Of a DNA stretch of 64,000 bases, positions 1 to 9,479 are shown piece by piece. The DNA lies in the NCBI RefSeq assembly GCF_000429845.1, contig NZ_KE386971.1:297789-361788 (forward strand). Reading direction: 5' to 3'. The DNA is from Comamonas composti DSM 21721 (GTDB lineage: Bacteria; Pseudomonadota; Gammaproteobacteria; Burkholderiales; Burkholderiaceae_C). The first letter of the stretch is position 1, and every line of letters starts with the position of its first letter. Both the position numbers and the translations under genes were made by a program. The notes beneath the pieces are model-generated. The model was given only the letters and a program-made list of their open reading frames with translations. It did no database searches and had not been told where the DNA came from.

Positions 1-59
1 GAGGAGCACGCCCTAACCGATCACAGCCTGATCAGCGGGGCAGGCTCTTAGTTATTCGT

Positions 60-144
60 TGGTGCCGTCGGCGAGACTCGAACTCGCACAGCTTTCGCCA
101 CTACCCCCTCAAGATAGCGTGTCTACCAATTCCACCACGACGGC
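60..144 (-). tRNA. tRNA-Leu (anticodon GAG)
   Basis: Read on the minus strand, the 85 bases fold as a class II tRNA. The acceptor arm starts GCCGTCG and ends CGACGGC followed by an encoded CCA. The T-loop reads GTTCGAGTC, there is a variable arm, and the D-loop has AATTGGTAGAC. The anticodon loop TTGAGGG gives GAG, which decodes CUC/CUU leucine codons. It lies just downstream of secG. In beta- and gammaproteobacteria this tRNA commonly sits between secG and the nuo operon, which would lie outside the window to the left. Confidence 0.96.
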
Positions 145-267
145 TTCTTTACTCACCTCGCCCGGCTGCACCAAACTCTTCATTGCGAAGAAGCTGCTTA
201 CCGGACAATCCCTAGATTCTACCCCGAAAATTTCAGCGTTTTGAAGATCCCGGGGTTTCCAGAACAT

Positions 268-624
268 TTATTTGGTCGGGATCTGATCCGCACCTTCAGC
301 AGCAGGCTGAGGCAACTCAGTCGCTGCCGGAGCCGTGACGGCAGGCGCCGCCACCCCCTCAAGCACGCTACCCGAGCTCACGGGGCGCACATTGCCCAGA
401 TAAGCCAAAGCCAGCGTCGCCACAAAGAACACCGTGGCCAGAACACCCGTGGTCCGCGAAAGAAAGTTCGCGCTGCCGCTGGCACCGAACAAGCTTCCCG
501 AGCTGCCGCTGCCAAACGAAGCCCCCATGTCTGCCCCCTTGCCGTGCTGAATCAGAATCAGCCCGATCATGCCCAAGGCCGTCAGCATTTGAACAGCCAG
601 AATTACGCTTGCGAATCCACTCAT
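268..624 (-). CDS. secG: Preprotein translocase subunit SecG
   Basis: SecG is the small membrane subunit of the SecYEG protein-export channel. The 118-residue product has an N-terminal hydrophobic segment (about residues 3-23), the family signature of a GADMGASFGSG-type glycine-rich loop around residues 31-50, and a second membrane span (about 60-78). It ends in an Ala/Pro/Glu-rich cytoplasmic tail of roughly 40 residues, typical of betaproteobacterial SecG. I use the Met that begins MSGFASVILA; an upstream in-frame Met would add 19 residues that overlap the end of tpiA and look unlike SecG. It is co-oriented with tpiA and with the tRNA-Leu downstream. Confidence 0.93.
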   Translation of the reverse strand: MSGFASVILAVQMLTALGMIGLILIQHGKGADMGASFGSGSSGSLFGASGSANFLSRTTGVLATVFFVATLALAYLGNVRPVSSGSVLEGVAAPAVTAPAATELPQPAAEGADQIPTK

Positions 625-664
625 TGATAAACCTGCTTGCAATGGTTGAAAAGTACGCTGCCGC

Positions 665-1420
665 TTACTGGGCTGCAGCAATGATGCTCAGAAAGTCAGC
701 AGCCTTGAGCGAAGCGCCGCCCACCAGACCGCCGTCGATATCCGCCTGGGCCAGCAGTTGGGCCGCATTGCCCGCATTCATGCTGCCGCCATAGAGCAAG
801 ACCATTTGCCCGGCCTGCTCGCTGGCAGCCGCCAACTGAGCGCGCAGCACGGCATGCACGGCCTGGGCTTGCTCCGGGCTCGCAGTCTTGCCCGTGCCAA
901 TGGCCCAGACGGGCTCGTAGGCCACGACCAGTTCGCTCACGCAGTGGCCGACCTGCTGAATCACGGCAGCAAGCTGACGCTTCACGACCTGCTCGGTCTG
1001 ACCGGCCTCGCGCTCTGCCAGAGTCTCGCCAACGCAGACGATGGGAGTAATGCCCTTGGCCAGCGCAGCCAGCGCCTTCAGCGCCACGACAGCATCCGTC
1101 TCGCCATGGTACTGACGACGCTCGGAGTGACCCACCAGGGTGTAGCGCACACCAAAGTCCTGCAGCATGGCGGCCGACAGCTCGCCCGTGTAGGCCCCGG
1201 CTTCATGCTGGGATACATCCTGAGCAGCCACAGCGATCACGGAGCCCGCAAGTTCAGCCTGCGCCTGCGCCAGATAGGCAGCAGGCACGGCAACAGCCAC
1301 ACCCGCCTTGCAGTCACCAGCCAGGCCTTGCCTGAGGGACTCCAGCAGGGCGGCATTCGCAGCCAGGCTGCCATTCATCTTCCAGTTGCCGACGATTAGC
1401 TTTTTTCTCATGTCTACCAT
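665..1420 (-). CDS. tpiA: Triose-phosphate isomerase
   Basis: This enzyme interconverts dihydroxyacetone phosphate and glyceraldehyde-3-phosphate in glycolysis and gluconeogenesis. The product has the expected TIM-barrel landmarks: GNWKMNG with the active-site Asn/Lys near the N-terminus, GHSERR with the catalytic His about residue 99, [11 protein letters not shown] with the catalytic Glu and flexible loop, and the phosphate-binding YGGSMN and GGLVGGASL. Length (251 aa) is normal. Two starts are possible: the ATG at 1420 overlaps the end of the upstream oxidoreductase by 7 bases, and the ATG at 1411 gives [10 protein letters not shown]. Neither has a strong ribosome binding site, so translation is probably coupled to the upstream gene. 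Confidence 0.96.
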   Translation of the reverse strand: MVDMRKKLIVGNWKMNGSLAANAALLESLRQGLAGDCKAGVAVAVPAAYLAQAQAELAGSVIAVAAQDVSQHEAGAYTGELSAAMLQDFGVRYTLVGHSERRQYHGETDAVVALKALAALAKGITPIVCVGETLAEREAGQTEQVVKRQLAAVIQQVGHCVSELVVAYEPVWAIGTGKTASPEQAQAVHAVLRAQLAAASEQAGQMVLLYGGSMNAGNAAQLLAQADIDGGLVGGASLKAADFLSIIAAAQ

Positions 1421-2415
1421 GTCAAAACAATTTTTCCAGTGTGCTGACTCGACTCCATCAGCGCATGCGCCTGGGCTGCCTGAGCCGCAGGAAAGCTGCT
1501 GTGAATCACGGATTTGATCTTGCCAGCCTCGATCAATGGCCAGACCTCGCGGCGCAAGGCCTTGGCGATGGCACCTTTGAAGTCCACGGGCCTGGGCCTC
1601 AAGGTAGACCCGGTCACCACCAGCCTTCGGCGCAGCACGAGACCGGCATCAAACTCGGCCTTGATGCCGCCCTGAACCGCAATGATGACCAGACGCCCCT
1701 CCTCGGCCAGACTCTGGACTTCACGCGCCACATAGCTACCGGCCACCATATCCAGAATCACGTCCACCCCGCGGCCTTCGGTAATGCGCTGCACCTCTTC
1801 GGCGAAGTCCTGGCTGCGGTAGTTGATCGCATGATCGGCCCCCAGGGCCAGGCAGTCCGCACACTTGGCGTCCGACCCCGCAGTCACGATCACGCGCGCA
1901 CCCCAGGCCTTGGCCAGCTGTATGGCCGCCACGCCAATGCCACTGCTGCCACCCTGTATCAGCAAGGTCTCACCAGGCTGCAAGCGCCCGCGCTCGAACA
2001 CATTGCTCCAGACCGTGAAGAAGGTTTCGGGCAAAGCCGCAGCCTGAACATCGTCCAGCCCCTTGGGCACGGGCAGGCACTGAACCACGGGGGCCACGCA
2101 GTACTCGGCATAGCCTCCGCCCGCCAAAAGAGCACAGACCCTGTCGCCCAGGCTGATGCCAGCCTCGGCCATCGCCGCCTCATCACCGGCAACCACCTCG
2201 CCTGCAACCTCAAGACCAGGCAAATCACTGACACCCGGAGGCGGAGCATAGTGCCCCTTGCGCTGAAGCACATCAGGCCGGTTGATGCCGCTTGCCGCAA
2301 CCCGGATGAGCAACTCGCCCATACCGGCAACAGGCAGAGGTCGCTGCCCCAGTTGCAGCACCTGCGGGCCGCCAAAGCCCGCAAGCTCTACGGCGTGCAT
2401 GATTTGCTTGTCCAT
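1414..2415 (-). CDS. NAD(P)H quinone oxidoreductase, PIG3/zinc-free MDR family
   Basis: A 333-residue medium-chain dehydrogenase/reductase of the quinone oxidoreductase (PIG3/TP53I3-like) group, predicted to reduce quinones with NADPH in the cytoplasm. It has an N-terminal GroES-like domain with the family sequence [13 protein letters not shown], then a Rossmann fold with a nucleotide-binding glycine motif of the [10 protein letters not shown] type at about residues 154-163. The zinc-binding cysteines of alcohol dehydrogenases are not apparent, as expected for this group. It sits between pnp and tpiA on the same strand and overlaps the tpiA start, so the two are probably co-transcribed. The exact substrate cannot be read from sequence. 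Confidence 0.88.
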   Translation of the reverse strand: MDKQIMHAVELAGFGGPQVLQLGQRPLPVAGMGELLIRVAASGINRPDVLQRKGHYAPPPGVSDLPGLEVAGEVVAGDEAAMAEAGISLGDRVCALLAGGGYAEYCVAPVVQCLPVPKGLDDVQAAALPETFFTVWSNVFERGRLQPGETLLIQGGSSGIGVAAIQLAKAWGARVIVTAGSDAKCADCLALGADHAINYRSQDFAEEVQRITEGRGVDVILDMVAGSYVAREVQSLAEEGRLVIIAVQGGIKAEFDAGLVLRRRLVVTGSTLRPRPVDFKGAIAKALRREVWPLIEAGKIKSVIHSSFPAAQAAQAHALMESSQHTGKIVLTW

Positions 2416-2517
2416 TTCAGGCCTTCGACAAAGTGATCAAAAACACCAAAACGCCGGGCTGGCCGACGCTTTGATCGCTTGCAGCCAAGCAGCCCGGGCC
2501 ATGGGCCCGGAGCCGCA

Positions 2518-4752
2518 TTATTGCTGCTGCTGTTGCTGCTGATCGGCAGATTCCTCAGCAGGGCGAGGCTCGCGGGGCTCACGCGCTTCGCGGTACTCGC
2601 GCGGCTGACGCGCAGCACGCTCGGCAGGCGCAGGACGCTCGCCGCGCTCCATGCCTGCAGGACGCTCGAGCAAGGCCTTCATGGAGAGCTTGATTCGACC
2701 TTTTTCATCAGTCTCCAGCACCTTGACCTTGACGATCTGGCCTTCCTGCAGATAGTCGGTGACCTTTTCCACGCGCTCGTGCGCAATCTGGCTGATGTGC
2801 AGCAGACCGTCCTTGCCGGGCAGCAGATTGATCAGTGCACCGAAGTCCAGAATCTTGGTGATCGGACCTTCGTAGATCTTGCCGATCTCGACTTCGGCCG
2901 TGATCTCCTCGATGCGGCGCTTGGCCTCGTCGGCCTTGGCTGCATCGCTGGATGCGATGGTGATGGTGCCGTCTTCGCCAATATCGATTTGCGTGCCGGT
3001 CTCCTCGGTCAGCGCACGGATGGTGGCGCCGCCCTTGCCAATCACGTCACGGATCTTCTCGGGGTTGATCTTCATGGTGTAGAGCTTGGGCGCGAACGAG
3101 GAGATCTCGGTCTTGGCCTCGCCCATGGCATCCTGCATCTTGCCGAGGATGTGCATGCGCGCCTCCTTGGCCTGGGCCAGGGCAACCTGCATGATTTCCT
3201 TGGTAATGCCCTGGATCTTGATGTCCATCTGCAAGGCCGTGATGCCGCTGGTGGTACCTGCCACCTTGAAGTCCATGTCACCCAGATGATCCTCATCACC
3301 CAGGATGTCGGTCAACACCGCAAAGCGGTTGTCTTCCTTGATCAAGCCCATGGCGATGCCAGCCACATGGGCCTTGAGCGGAACGCCTGCATCCATCATG
3401 GACAGGCAGCCGCCGCAGACCGAGGCCATGGACGAGGAGCCGTTGGACTCGGTGATCTCGGAGACCACACGGATCGTGTAGGGGAACTCATCCTTGGCCG
3501 GCAGCACAGCCACCAGGGCGCGCTTGGCCAGACGACCATGGCCGATTTCGCGGCGCTTGGTCGAACCCATGCGCCCCACTTCGCCCGTGGCAAAGGGAGG
3601 CATGTTGTAGTGAAACAGAAAGCGGTCCTCGAACTCGCCGGCCAGTGCGTCGATGCGCTGCGCATCGCGCTCGGTGCCCAGAGTGGAGATCACCAGGGCC
3701 TGGGTTTCTCCGCGTGTGAACAGCGCCGAGCCGTGGGTGCGGGGCAGCACGGAGTTACGGATTTCGATGGGGCGCACGGTACGCGTGTCGCGGCCATCGA
3801 TACGCGGCTCACCCGCCAGAATCTGCGAGCGCACGATACGTGCCTCGATATCGAACAGCATGCCTTCGACCTTGACGCCGTCGAACTCCACGCCCTGCTC
3901 GGCCAGGCCCGCCTTCACGGCGGCATAGGCTTCGCGGCAAGCCTGGGTGCGAGCCTGCTTGTTGCGAATCTGATAGGCCGCGCGCAGCGCCTCTTCACCC
4001 AGAGCCGAGACCTTGGCAATCAGCTCCTCATCCTTGGCAGGAGCCACCCAGTCCCATACGGGCTTGCCGGCTTCGCGCACCAGCTCATGGATCGCATCGA
4101 TCGCGACCTTGCCCTGCGCATGACCAAACACCACGGCGCCCAGCATCACGTCTTCAGGCAACTGCATCGCCTCGGACTCGACCATCAGCACAGCGGCCTC
4201 GGTACCGGCCACGACCAGATCCATCTGCGAGTTCTTGCGCTGGGTCTGGCCAGGGTTGAGCACATATTCGCCATTGATGTAGCCCACGCGGGCGGCGCCA
4301 ATGGGGCCATTGAAAGGAATGCCAGAAACCGACAAGGCCGCAGAGACGGCAATCATGGCGACGATGTCGGCATCCACTTCAGGGTTCAACGAGATGGTGT
4401 GGATCACCACGTGCACATCGTTGTAGAAGCCTTCGGGGAACAGAGGCCGAATCGGACGGTCGATCAGGCGGCTGGTCAGCGTCTCCAGCTCGGAAGGCTT
4501 GGCTTCGCGCTTGAAGAAGCTGCCAGGGATCTTGCCAGCCGCATAGGTCTTCTCGATGTAGTCAACAGTCAGAGGGAAGAAGTCCTGACCTGCCTTGGCG
4601 ATCTTGGAGGCCACCACGGTGGCCAGCACCACGGTGTCATCGATGTTGACCAGGACGGCGCCCGAGGCCTGACGGGCAACTTCCCCGGTTTCCATGGTGA
4701 CCGTATGCTGGCCCCACTGGAAAGTCTTGGTCACTTTATTGAACATTGTCAT
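2518..4752 (-). CDS. pnp: Polyribonucleotide nucleotidyltransferase (PNPase)
   Basis: PNPase degrades RNA 3' to 5' by phosphorolysis and is a degradosome component. The 744-residue product has two RNase PH-like domains separated by an alpha-helical linker, then a KH domain ([14 protein letters not shown], about residue 550) and an S1 domain ([11 protein letters not shown] onward). I chose the Met of MTMFNKVTK because AGGAG lies 7 bases upstream; the longer reading frame adds leader-like sequence. After S1 there is a low-complexity Arg/Pro/Glu tail ending in seven glutamines encoded by a CAG/CAA tract. It follows rpsO, the classic order, with a long hairpin in the intervening leader. Confidence 0.97.
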   Translation of the reverse strand: MTMFNKVTKTFQWGQHTVTMETGEVARQASGAVLVNIDDTVVLATVVASKIAKAGQDFFPLTVDYIEKTYAAGKIPGSFFKREAKPSELETLTSRLIDRPIRPLFPEGFYNDVHVVIHTISLNPEVDADIVAMIAVSAALSVSGIPFNGPIGAARVGYINGEYVLNPGQTQRKNSQMDLVVAGTEAAVLMVESEAMQLPEDVMLGAVVFGHAQGKVAIDAIHELVREAGKPVWDWVAPAKDEELIAKVSALGEEALRAAYQIRNKQARTQACREAYAAVKAGLAEQGVEFDGVKVEGMLFDIEARIVRSQILAGEPRIDGRDTRTVRPIEIRNSVLPRTHGSALFTRGETQALVISTLGTERDAQRIDALAGEFEDRFLFHYNMPPFATGEVGRMGSTKRREIGHGRLAKRALVAVLPAKDEFPYTIRVVSEITESNGSSSMASVCGGCLSMMDAGVPLKAHVAGIAMGLIKEDNRFAVLTDILGDEDHLGDMDFKVAGTTSGITALQMDIKIQGITKEIMQVALAQAKEARMHILGKMQDAMGEAKTEISSFAPKLYTMKINPEKIRDVIGKGGATIRALTEETGTQIDIGEDGTITIASSDAAKADEAKRRIEEITAEVEIGKIYEGPITKILDFGALINLLPGKDGLLHISQIAHERVEKVTDYLQEGQIVKVKVLETDEKGRIKLSMKALLERPAGMERGERPAPAERAARQPREYREAREPREPRPAEESADQQQQQQQ

Positions 4753-4823
4753 TTCTTGCTCCTGAAAAAGTAGCTGCACCCGCTGGATACAGCTCAATTG
4801 GAGTGCAATACAGAACACGATGC

Positions 4824-4870
4824 CATTCCAGTGCTGCGCTTGCCGCTACAAGTTTCGCAGCATTGGAATG
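4824..4870 (-). promoter_or_regulatory. Long hairpin in the pnp leader, candidate RNase III/autoregulation site
   Basis: Positions 4824-4838 and 4856-4870 form a 15-bp inverted repeat with one G-U pair and a 17-base loop. It starts about 70 bases upstream of the pnp start codon and lies after the rpsO terminator. In Escherichia coli a long double-stranded leader in the same place is cut by RNase III, and PNPase then represses its own synthesis. The location and stem size suggest the same role here, which is inference. Confidence 0.55.
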
Positions 4871-4903
4871 ACACAGCTTCGCTCTGTTTTGCGCTCTCCG
4901 AAG

Positions 4904-4939
4904 TAAAAAACGCCTGAGCTAGCGCACTAACTCAGGCGT
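4904..4939 (-). terminator. Intrinsic terminator after rpsO
   Basis: Read on the minus strand, ACGCCTGAG and CTCAGGCGT form a 9-bp stem with a 12-base loop, followed at once by a run of six T. It begins 18 bases after the rpsO stop codon. Read-through would be needed for rpsO-pnp co-transcription. Confidence 0.85.
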
Positions 4940-4957
4940 CTCGATCTCTCACCGTGC

Positions 4958-5224
4958 TTACTTGCGCAGGCCCAGCTTGGCGATCAGTGCGGTATAGCGA
5001 TCAGCGTCCTTGGCCTTGAGGTAGTCCAGCAGCTTGCGGCGGCGGCTCACCATGCGCAGCAGGCCTCGACGACCATGGTGGTCCTTGGCATTTTGCTTGA
5101 AGTGAGGAGTCAGCTCGTTGATGCGGGCCGTCAGCAGGGCCACTTGCACTTCGGGACTACCAGTGTCGTTCTCGGAACGGGCATTGGCCTTGACAACTTC
5201 AGCCTTGATAGAGGCAGCGATCAT
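4958..5224 (-). CDS. rpsO: 30S ribosomal protein S15
   Basis: S15 is a primary 16S rRNA-binding protein that nucleates the central domain of the small subunit. The 88-residue product matches the family in length and carries the signatures [20 protein letters not shown] and LLDYLK. The reading frame extends upstream, but the start at [11 protein letters not shown] is fixed by homology and by an AAGGA box about 7 bases before it. An intrinsic terminator follows, and pnp lies downstream on the same strand. Confidence 0.97.
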   Translation of the reverse strand: MIAASIKAEVVKANARSENDTGSPEVQVALLTARINELTPHFKQNAKDHHGRRGLLRMVSRRRKLLDYLKAKDADRYTALIAKLGLRK

Positions 5225-5327
5225 TTGGTTTTCCTTGGGATTTGGCACTCTCGCAGGAGCACCTTGGTTACTTGCGCCAGGACTGGAAAGGCCCTGACGT
5301 GCGTTCTGCACCATGCAAAACCGCACG

Positions 5328-5333
5328 ATTATA
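5328..5333 (-). promoter_or_regulatory. Probable -10 element of the rpsO promoter
   Basis: On the minus strand a perfect TATAAT lies about 104 bases upstream of the rpsO start codon. I see no convincing -35 hexamer at 16-18 bases spacing; the area upstream holds CTCAAG/CTTGAG inverted repeats instead. The role is inferred from position. Confidence 0.45.
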
Positions 5334-5517
5334 TCAACCCCACTCAAGCGCCCCTTGAGCAGGCCGGCTCAAGCACAGATCACACGGTTTTCACCATGCT
5401 CGCCCCCCACTTGACAAGGATTGACAGCGCAGCAAGGCTCGGCCGCACAAACCCTGCCTGCAACACGGCAAGCCCTGCGCAAAATGTCCGTCATGACCAC
5501 AACGCCATGGAGGCCGC

Positions 5518-5820
5518 ATGCAGCAGATCACACACCGTTCTCTGACCTTCCTGGGCAGTTGCCTTGGCTGCTACCTGGCTCTTGCGGCCATGCTTGCAGC
5601 CGCAGCCACCCCCAGCCCAGCCCAGGCCGGCGGCAGCGAAAGCAGCCAGGGCAAGGCCTACAAACGCCAAAGCAACCGTATCAAGCTCGCACCAACGCGC
5701 AGCAGTTCGGAAGAAAGCACGGCCGAGCGGGACAGGCGCCTGTACCGAGAATGTCAGGGGCGCCCCAATGCAGGCGCCTGCGCGGGGTACACACAAAGGC
5801 CGCCGTCGCGCCAGCGCTGA
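5518..5820 (+). CDS. Small predicted secreted protein of unknown function
   Basis: The 100-residue product has a clear Sec signal peptide: a hydrophobic core at about residues 9-29 and a likely signal-peptidase site after AQA near residue 36. The mature part is about 65 residues, very basic and rich in Ser, Arg and Gln. Two cysteines, in ECQGR and GACAG, may form a disulfide. A GGAGG box lies 7 bases before the ATG, which supports translation. It begins the plus-strand run that leads into the minor-pilin genes, although 122 bases separate it from the first of them. I do not recognise the family and assign no function. Confidence 0.6.
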   Translation: MQQITHRSLTFLGSCLGCYLALAAMLAAAATPSPAQAGGSESSQGKAYKRQSNRIKLAPTRSSSEESTAERDRRLYRECQGRPNAGACAGYTQRPPSRQR

Positions 5821-5942
5821 GCGCAGCTGAACGCCTCGGACGATCAGAAGGCAAGCCCGCAAAACCCATGTTTTCGCCACTGGTCCGGAAACAAAGCCCA
5901 CTCGTCCAACTGCCCGGCCACACAGCACAGGCAATACCTACC

Positions 5943-6473
5943 ATGCATGCCATGCATGTTCCGCCCCCTTCGACCTTGCCCGCACCAGAGTCTGCGGCCC
6001 GAGGCTTTACCAGCATCGAACTTCTGGTGACCATTGCCATACTGGCCGTGCTGGCCGGCTTGGCTGCCCCCAGCTTCACGCCACTGATCGAGCGCTGGCG
6101 TGTGCGCCAGGCAGTCGAAGAGCTGCAGTCGACGTTCTACTTTGCGCGCTCTGAAGCCGTCAAACGGGGAGCTGCCACCATCACCAGTGGCAATTGCGAT
6201 GCGCAGGATGGTGGCACCAACTGGAGCAATGGCTGGATGGTCTGCAGCACCACCACGATTCTTCAGCAAAGTACAGCCCCCTCGAACGTGACCATCAGCA
6301 CCGCCACGAAGGCCGAACCCATCATCATTGATCGCTGGGGCCAGTTTCCCAGCGACTTTGCCTTCAGATTCCATCCATCGGGCAAGGACAGCAGCCACGC
6401 CAGCGCCGCAACCCTTTGCGTCAGCAAAAGCGGTCGCATCAGGCGCCTCGACTCAGGAAGTGATTCCTGCTGA
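5943..6473 (+). CDS. FimT/GspH-family type IV minor pilin (first copy)
   Basis: A type IV prepilin: a short leader ends in Gly and is followed by FTSIELLVTIAILAVLAGL, with the conserved Glu at position +5 that is needed for assembly. PilD would cut after the Gly and methylate the new N-terminal Phe. The rest fits the GspH/FimT minor-pilin domain, including WRVRQAVEELQS, FARSEAVKRG and a C-terminal VDRWG-type region (IDRWGQ). The 176-residue length assumes the ATG at 5943; other in-frame starts at 5868 and 5952 are possible. It is followed by a second gene of the same family, so the pair probably arose by duplication. Confidence 0.8.
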   Translation: MHAMHVPPPSTLPAPESAARGFTSIELLVTIAILAVLAGLAAPSFTPLIERWRVRQAVEELQSTFYFARSEAVKRGAATITSGNCDAQDGGTNWSNGWMVCSTTTILQQSTAPSNVTISTATKAEPIIIDRWGQFPSDFAFRFHPSGKDSSHASAATLCVSKSGRIRRLDSGSDSC

Positions 6474-6534
6474 AAGAAACCAACACCGTATCCGCCGCCA
6501 TATGTCTTGACCCGTTTCATCATGAGGTATTCGT

Positions 6535-7116
6535 ATGTGCATTCCATCTTGCGCCCCTTTGCAGCCCATTGCGGCAAAAGCCATGGCCCACGGGTTCACC
6601 ACGGTAGAGCTCATGGTCACGCTATCGATAGCAGCGGTTCTGGCGGCCCTCGCAGCTCCGGGCTTCAGATCCCTCATCGAAAGCTGGCGAGTGACGAAGG
6701 TCGCCAGCGATATGAAGTCATCCCTGCATTTCGCCCGCTCCGAAGCCATCAAGCGCGGCGGCAATGTCTATCTTGAAAAGCTGCCCAAGACAACGGCGGG
6801 CTGCATCACCGACGGCACCAATCAAGACTGGGACTGCGGCTGGGTGGTTTTCGTGGATACCAATGGCAACAAGCGCTGGAATACCGGAGAAGAAATCCAG
6901 CGCATTGATGTTCCAAGAAACATGAACGTCACCCGCTCCAGATCAGGCGCCACGATCCGCGTCGATCGCTGGGGAATGATGGATGGTGCCAGTCTCATCG
7001 GCTTCACCATCTCCCCCTCTCCTGCCGGAATTGCCTCACCTGCAGCCAAGGGCGTTTGCTCGGCTGCAGGAGGTCGCATCAGAGTCATCAATCAAAAGGA
7101 TATTCCATGCCAATAG
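6535..7116 (+). CDS. FimT/GspH-family type IV minor pilin (second copy)
   Basis: A 193-residue prepilin with cleavage expected after the Gly of MAHG, followed by FTTVELMVTLSIAAVLAAL with the conserved +5 Glu. The body shares FARSEAIKRGG and VDRWG with the preceding gene. A GAGGT box lies 7 bases before the start. The last 10 bases overlap the pilV start, which suggests coupled translation. Minor pilins of this type prime assembly of the pilus tip complex in the inner membrane. The two FimT-like genes differ strongly outside the N-terminal helix. Confidence 0.85.
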   Translation: MCIPSCAPLQPIAAKAMAHGFTTVELMVTLSIAAVLAALAAPGFRSLIESWRVTKVASDMKSSLHFARSEAIKRGGNVYLEKLPKTTAGCITDGTNQDWDCGWVVFVDTNGNKRWNTGEEIQRIDVPRNMNVTRSRSGATIRVDRWGMMDGASLIGFTISPSPAGIASPAAKGVCSAAGGRIRVINQKDIPCQ

Positions 7117-7715
7117 ATCACCGTCCACCTGTGCCCTTAGAGCGGCAACGTGGCATCACCCTCATTGAGTCTCTGGTCGCCATCGTGATTGCAACCTTGG
7201 GGATTCTGGGGATTCTGGGGATGCAAATGCGCACCTTGAGCGATACCCAAAGCACCGTGCGCCGGGCCCAGGCCATTCGCCTGATCGAGGACTTGAGCGA
7301 GCGCACAAGAGTCAACCCGAATGCCATGGCAAGCATCGAGTCCTATGTTTCAGACTTTGACGACAAGCCCACCCCCGGCAGTTGCCAATCTCAAGGCTGC
7401 AGTCATGCCGAGCTCGTCGCCTACGACCTCGGAACCTGGAAGCAGGCTGTCGCCAATACCCTGCCCTTGGGGGAGGCCAAGATATTTCTGCCCAAAGCGG
7501 AAAAAAATGCCGATAACAACCGCCGCCAGCTGGGCGTGATGGTTGCCTGGAGAAACAGCGAAAAAACGCCTCTTCCCGAAAACCCAGACAAGGCCAGCCA
7601 GGACTGTCCATCTGACATGAGCTGCCACCTCCAATACATCACCGTGGCTGCGCGCTGCGCCCCCTATCTGGGCGCCGTCAAGGATGCAACCAAGTATTTT
7701 TGCGCGGGAGCCTGA
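7107..7715 (+). CDS. pilV: Type IV pilus minor pilin PilV
   Basis: A prepilin with a leader ending QRG, then ITLIESLVAIVIATLGILG and MQMRTLSDTQSTVRRAQA, which is typical of PilV. The 202-residue product has four or more cysteines in its globular part (SCQSQGC, DCPSDMSC, RCAPY), suggesting disulfides. An AAGGA box sits just before the ATG. In Pseudomonas aeruginosa PilV, PilW, PilX and PilE form the tip-priming complex with PilY1; the same order here supports the assignment. Confidence 0.87.
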   Translation: MPIDHRPPVPLERQRGITLIESLVAIVIATLGILGILGMQMRTLSDTQSTVRRAQAIRLIEDLSERTRVNPNAMASIESYVSDFDDKPTPGSCQSQGCSHAELVAYDLGTWKQAVANTLPLGEAKIFLPKAEKNADNNRRQLGVMVAWRNSEKTPLPENPDKASQDCPSDMSCHLQYITVAARCAPYLGAVKDATKYFCAGA

Positions 7716-7717
7716 AC

Positions 7718-8623
7718 ATGTGTCACAAGCAGATTCAGGGCTGCCCCAGGACTGGGGAACCAATGCACTTCCAAGCACGCCGGCAAACAGGGGTTACGCT
7801 GCTCGAACTAATGGTCGGCATCGCCATAGGCCTGTTGATTGTTGCCGTAGCCATGGGAGCTCTTATAGGCTCGCGCAGTGTGTCAGGCACAGTGAGTGAT
7901 GTCAGTGGCATACAGCAGCAAGCTGCCTACGCGATGCGCGTCATCGGACAGCAACTGCGTCAGACGGGATCGCTTCGGCTCAACCTCAACCCATCCGGCG
8001 CTCCAGCGGATAGTTCCTCGCTGATCCCGGTCGGTTTTGAAGCCCTGATCCCTCTTGACGGCGCCTCCAAGGCCACGGTCATTCCTCTCGTCCACACGAC
8101 GAACGGCTTCACGACCAACTACAGCCGCTACAAGGAAAGCGCCTTCTCGAACACCAGTGGGACGTCCTTTGCACGCAACTGCCTTGGAGGCCCGAAAGAC
8201 TCCGAGAGTGACACGCTGCTGGAAAGCATTTTCCAGTTCAGCAATGGCCAGCTCAAATGCGGCGGCAACGGAGAAAGCCCCCAGCCCATGGTGTCCAACG
8301 TAGCCGACTTTCAGGTCAGCTATCTGCAGCAGGACAACACCACCCGGGGCGAAACCAGGATCAAGTACATCAGGACCGCCGCAGAAAAAAGCGCATTGCA
8401 GTCAACCACCGATGGCATGCTCAAAGTACAGGCCGTTGAAGTCTGCCTGCTTCTCTATGGCGATGAACTCATGGATCTCCCTGCTGACGGCACCTATACC
8501 GACTGCAGTGGAGCCTCCCAGAAATACGCAAGCCTCACAGGCACACGTGCACGGCGCATGCATCTGGCATTTCGCAGTGTCTTCCAGTTGCGCAGCCAGG
8601 GGCTGATCACGAGCTCGACTTAG
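7718..8623 (+). CDS. pilW: Type IV pilus minor pilin PilW
   Basis: The product carries a class III signal, RRQTG followed by VTLLELMVGIAIGLLIVAV, and the early mature segment QQQAAYAMRVIGQQLRQTG, all characteristic of PilW. Length is 301 residues from the ATG at 7718, which has GGAG 7 bases upstream and follows pilV by two bases. A second candidate start at 7763 has GGGGA close by and would leave a more usual 10-residue leader, so the start is uncertain. The C-terminal part contains VQAVEVCLLL and a final beta-rich region. Confidence 0.86.
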   Translation: MCHKQIQGCPRTGEPMHFQARRQTGVTLLELMVGIAIGLLIVAVAMGALIGSRSVSGTVSDVSGIQQQAAYAMRVIGQQLRQTGSLRLNLNPSGAPADSSSLIPVGFEALIPLDGASKATVIPLVHTTNGFTTNYSRYKESAFSNTSGTSFARNCLGGPKDSESDTLLESIFQFSNGQLKCGGNGESPQPMVSNVADFQVSYLQQDNTTRGETRIKYIRTAAEKSALQSTTDGMLKVQAVEVCLLLYGDELMDLPADGTYTDCSGASQKYASLTGTRARRMHLAFRSVFQLRSQGLITSST

Positions 8624-8626
8624 ACC

Positions 8627-9379
8627 ATGTCCCAGAAGTTTCATATGCGCAGCAAAGCGCCATTACAACAACGCGGCGTGGCGCTGTTCGTCGTCATCGT
8701 CTTTGTCATGCTTTCCATGCTGCTGGCCCTATGGGCTTCGCGTACCTCGCTCTTCAACGAGCTCGTGGTCAGCAATGACGCCGACTACCAACGCGCCTTT
8801 GAGGCCGCCCAGGCCTTGCTTCAGGATGCCGAACTCGACATTCGAAACGAAAACTCCGATGGCTCGACGTGCGCCACGCCGACCAGCACAGAGGGCAAGG
8901 AGCTTCTCTGCCGCCCTGGAAATATTGACAAGGTCCCCCTGGAAGCCCAGGCAATCCTGCCCTTGCTCACAGCCCTGGATGCCCAGCCCAGCAAATGCCG
9001 TTATGCACTGTGCTCCAAGCGTGCCAGCGAGCAGGACTTCTGGAACGACAAAGACACATTGAAAGAGATGACCAAGTCCAATGTGGGTGCCAGGTATGGC
9101 GACTACACAGGGGCCGCCCCCGGCACCCCCGAGGAGCCGGCCAACCCCATCCTCGCCGATCGCGGCGAAAAAAGCGGCGGTTGGTACTGGATCGAAGTGC
9201 TGCCTTATGACGAGAGCAGCAAAAACTCAGGCCTATTCGTGGACAACCAAAGCAAGCTGCTGGGCCTGAACCTGACACCCAACGTGATCTATCGCATCAC
9301 GGCCTTGGCTTACGGACGCAAAGCCGAAACCATGGTTGTGCTGCAACAGACCTATGCACAGCAAAAGCTCAAGGATTGA
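8627..9379 (+). CDS. pilX: Type IV pilus assembly protein PilX
   Basis: The N-terminus has QQRGVALFVVIVFVMLSMLL, the PilX-type hydrophobic segment in which the usual +5 Glu is absent, followed by ASRTSLFNELVVSNDADYQRAFE, written here only as the family hallmark of an Asn/Arg-rich linker before the Ala-rich helix. The 250-residue product contains GGWYWIEVLPYD and ends YRITALAYGRK, the conserved PilX C-terminal strand. It starts 3 bases after pilW and precedes pilY1, so it belongs to the same transcription unit. Confidence 0.85.
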   Translation: MSQKFHMRSKAPLQQRGVALFVVIVFVMLSMLLALWASRTSLFNELVVSNDADYQRAFEAAQALLQDAELDIRNENSDGSTCATPTSTEGKELLCRPGNIDKVPLEAQAILPLLTALDAQPSKCRYALCSKRASEQDFWNDKDTLKEMTKSNVGARYGDYTGAAPGTPEEPANPILADRGEKSGGWYWIEVLPYDESSKNSGLFVDNQSKLLGLNLTPNVIYRITALAYGRKAETMVVLQQTYAQQKLKD

Positions 9380-9479
9380 GCCTTTGCTGTCATCGCCAAT
9401 TTCAGTCGCAGGTGCCCGCACCGCTGGCACCTGCGGATCGACGAGAACCATACCAAAGCTACTCCAGGAGGAGGATGCC

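Noticed and set aside
1..59. Search for the start of nuoA left of the tRNA-Leu gene
   Set aside because: The conserved gene order predicts nuoA nearby, but the 59 bases present contain no start I can support.
2495..2511. CCGGGCC/GGCCCGG palindrome after pnp
   Set aside because: It has a stable stem but no T tract, so I cannot call it an intrinsic terminator.
2479..4773. A 764-codon open frame on the plus strand, antisense to pnp
   Set aside because: It is the mirror of pnp codon use in GC-rich DNA. Its product is His/Gly/Leu/Asp-rich without any domain, and pnp is certain.
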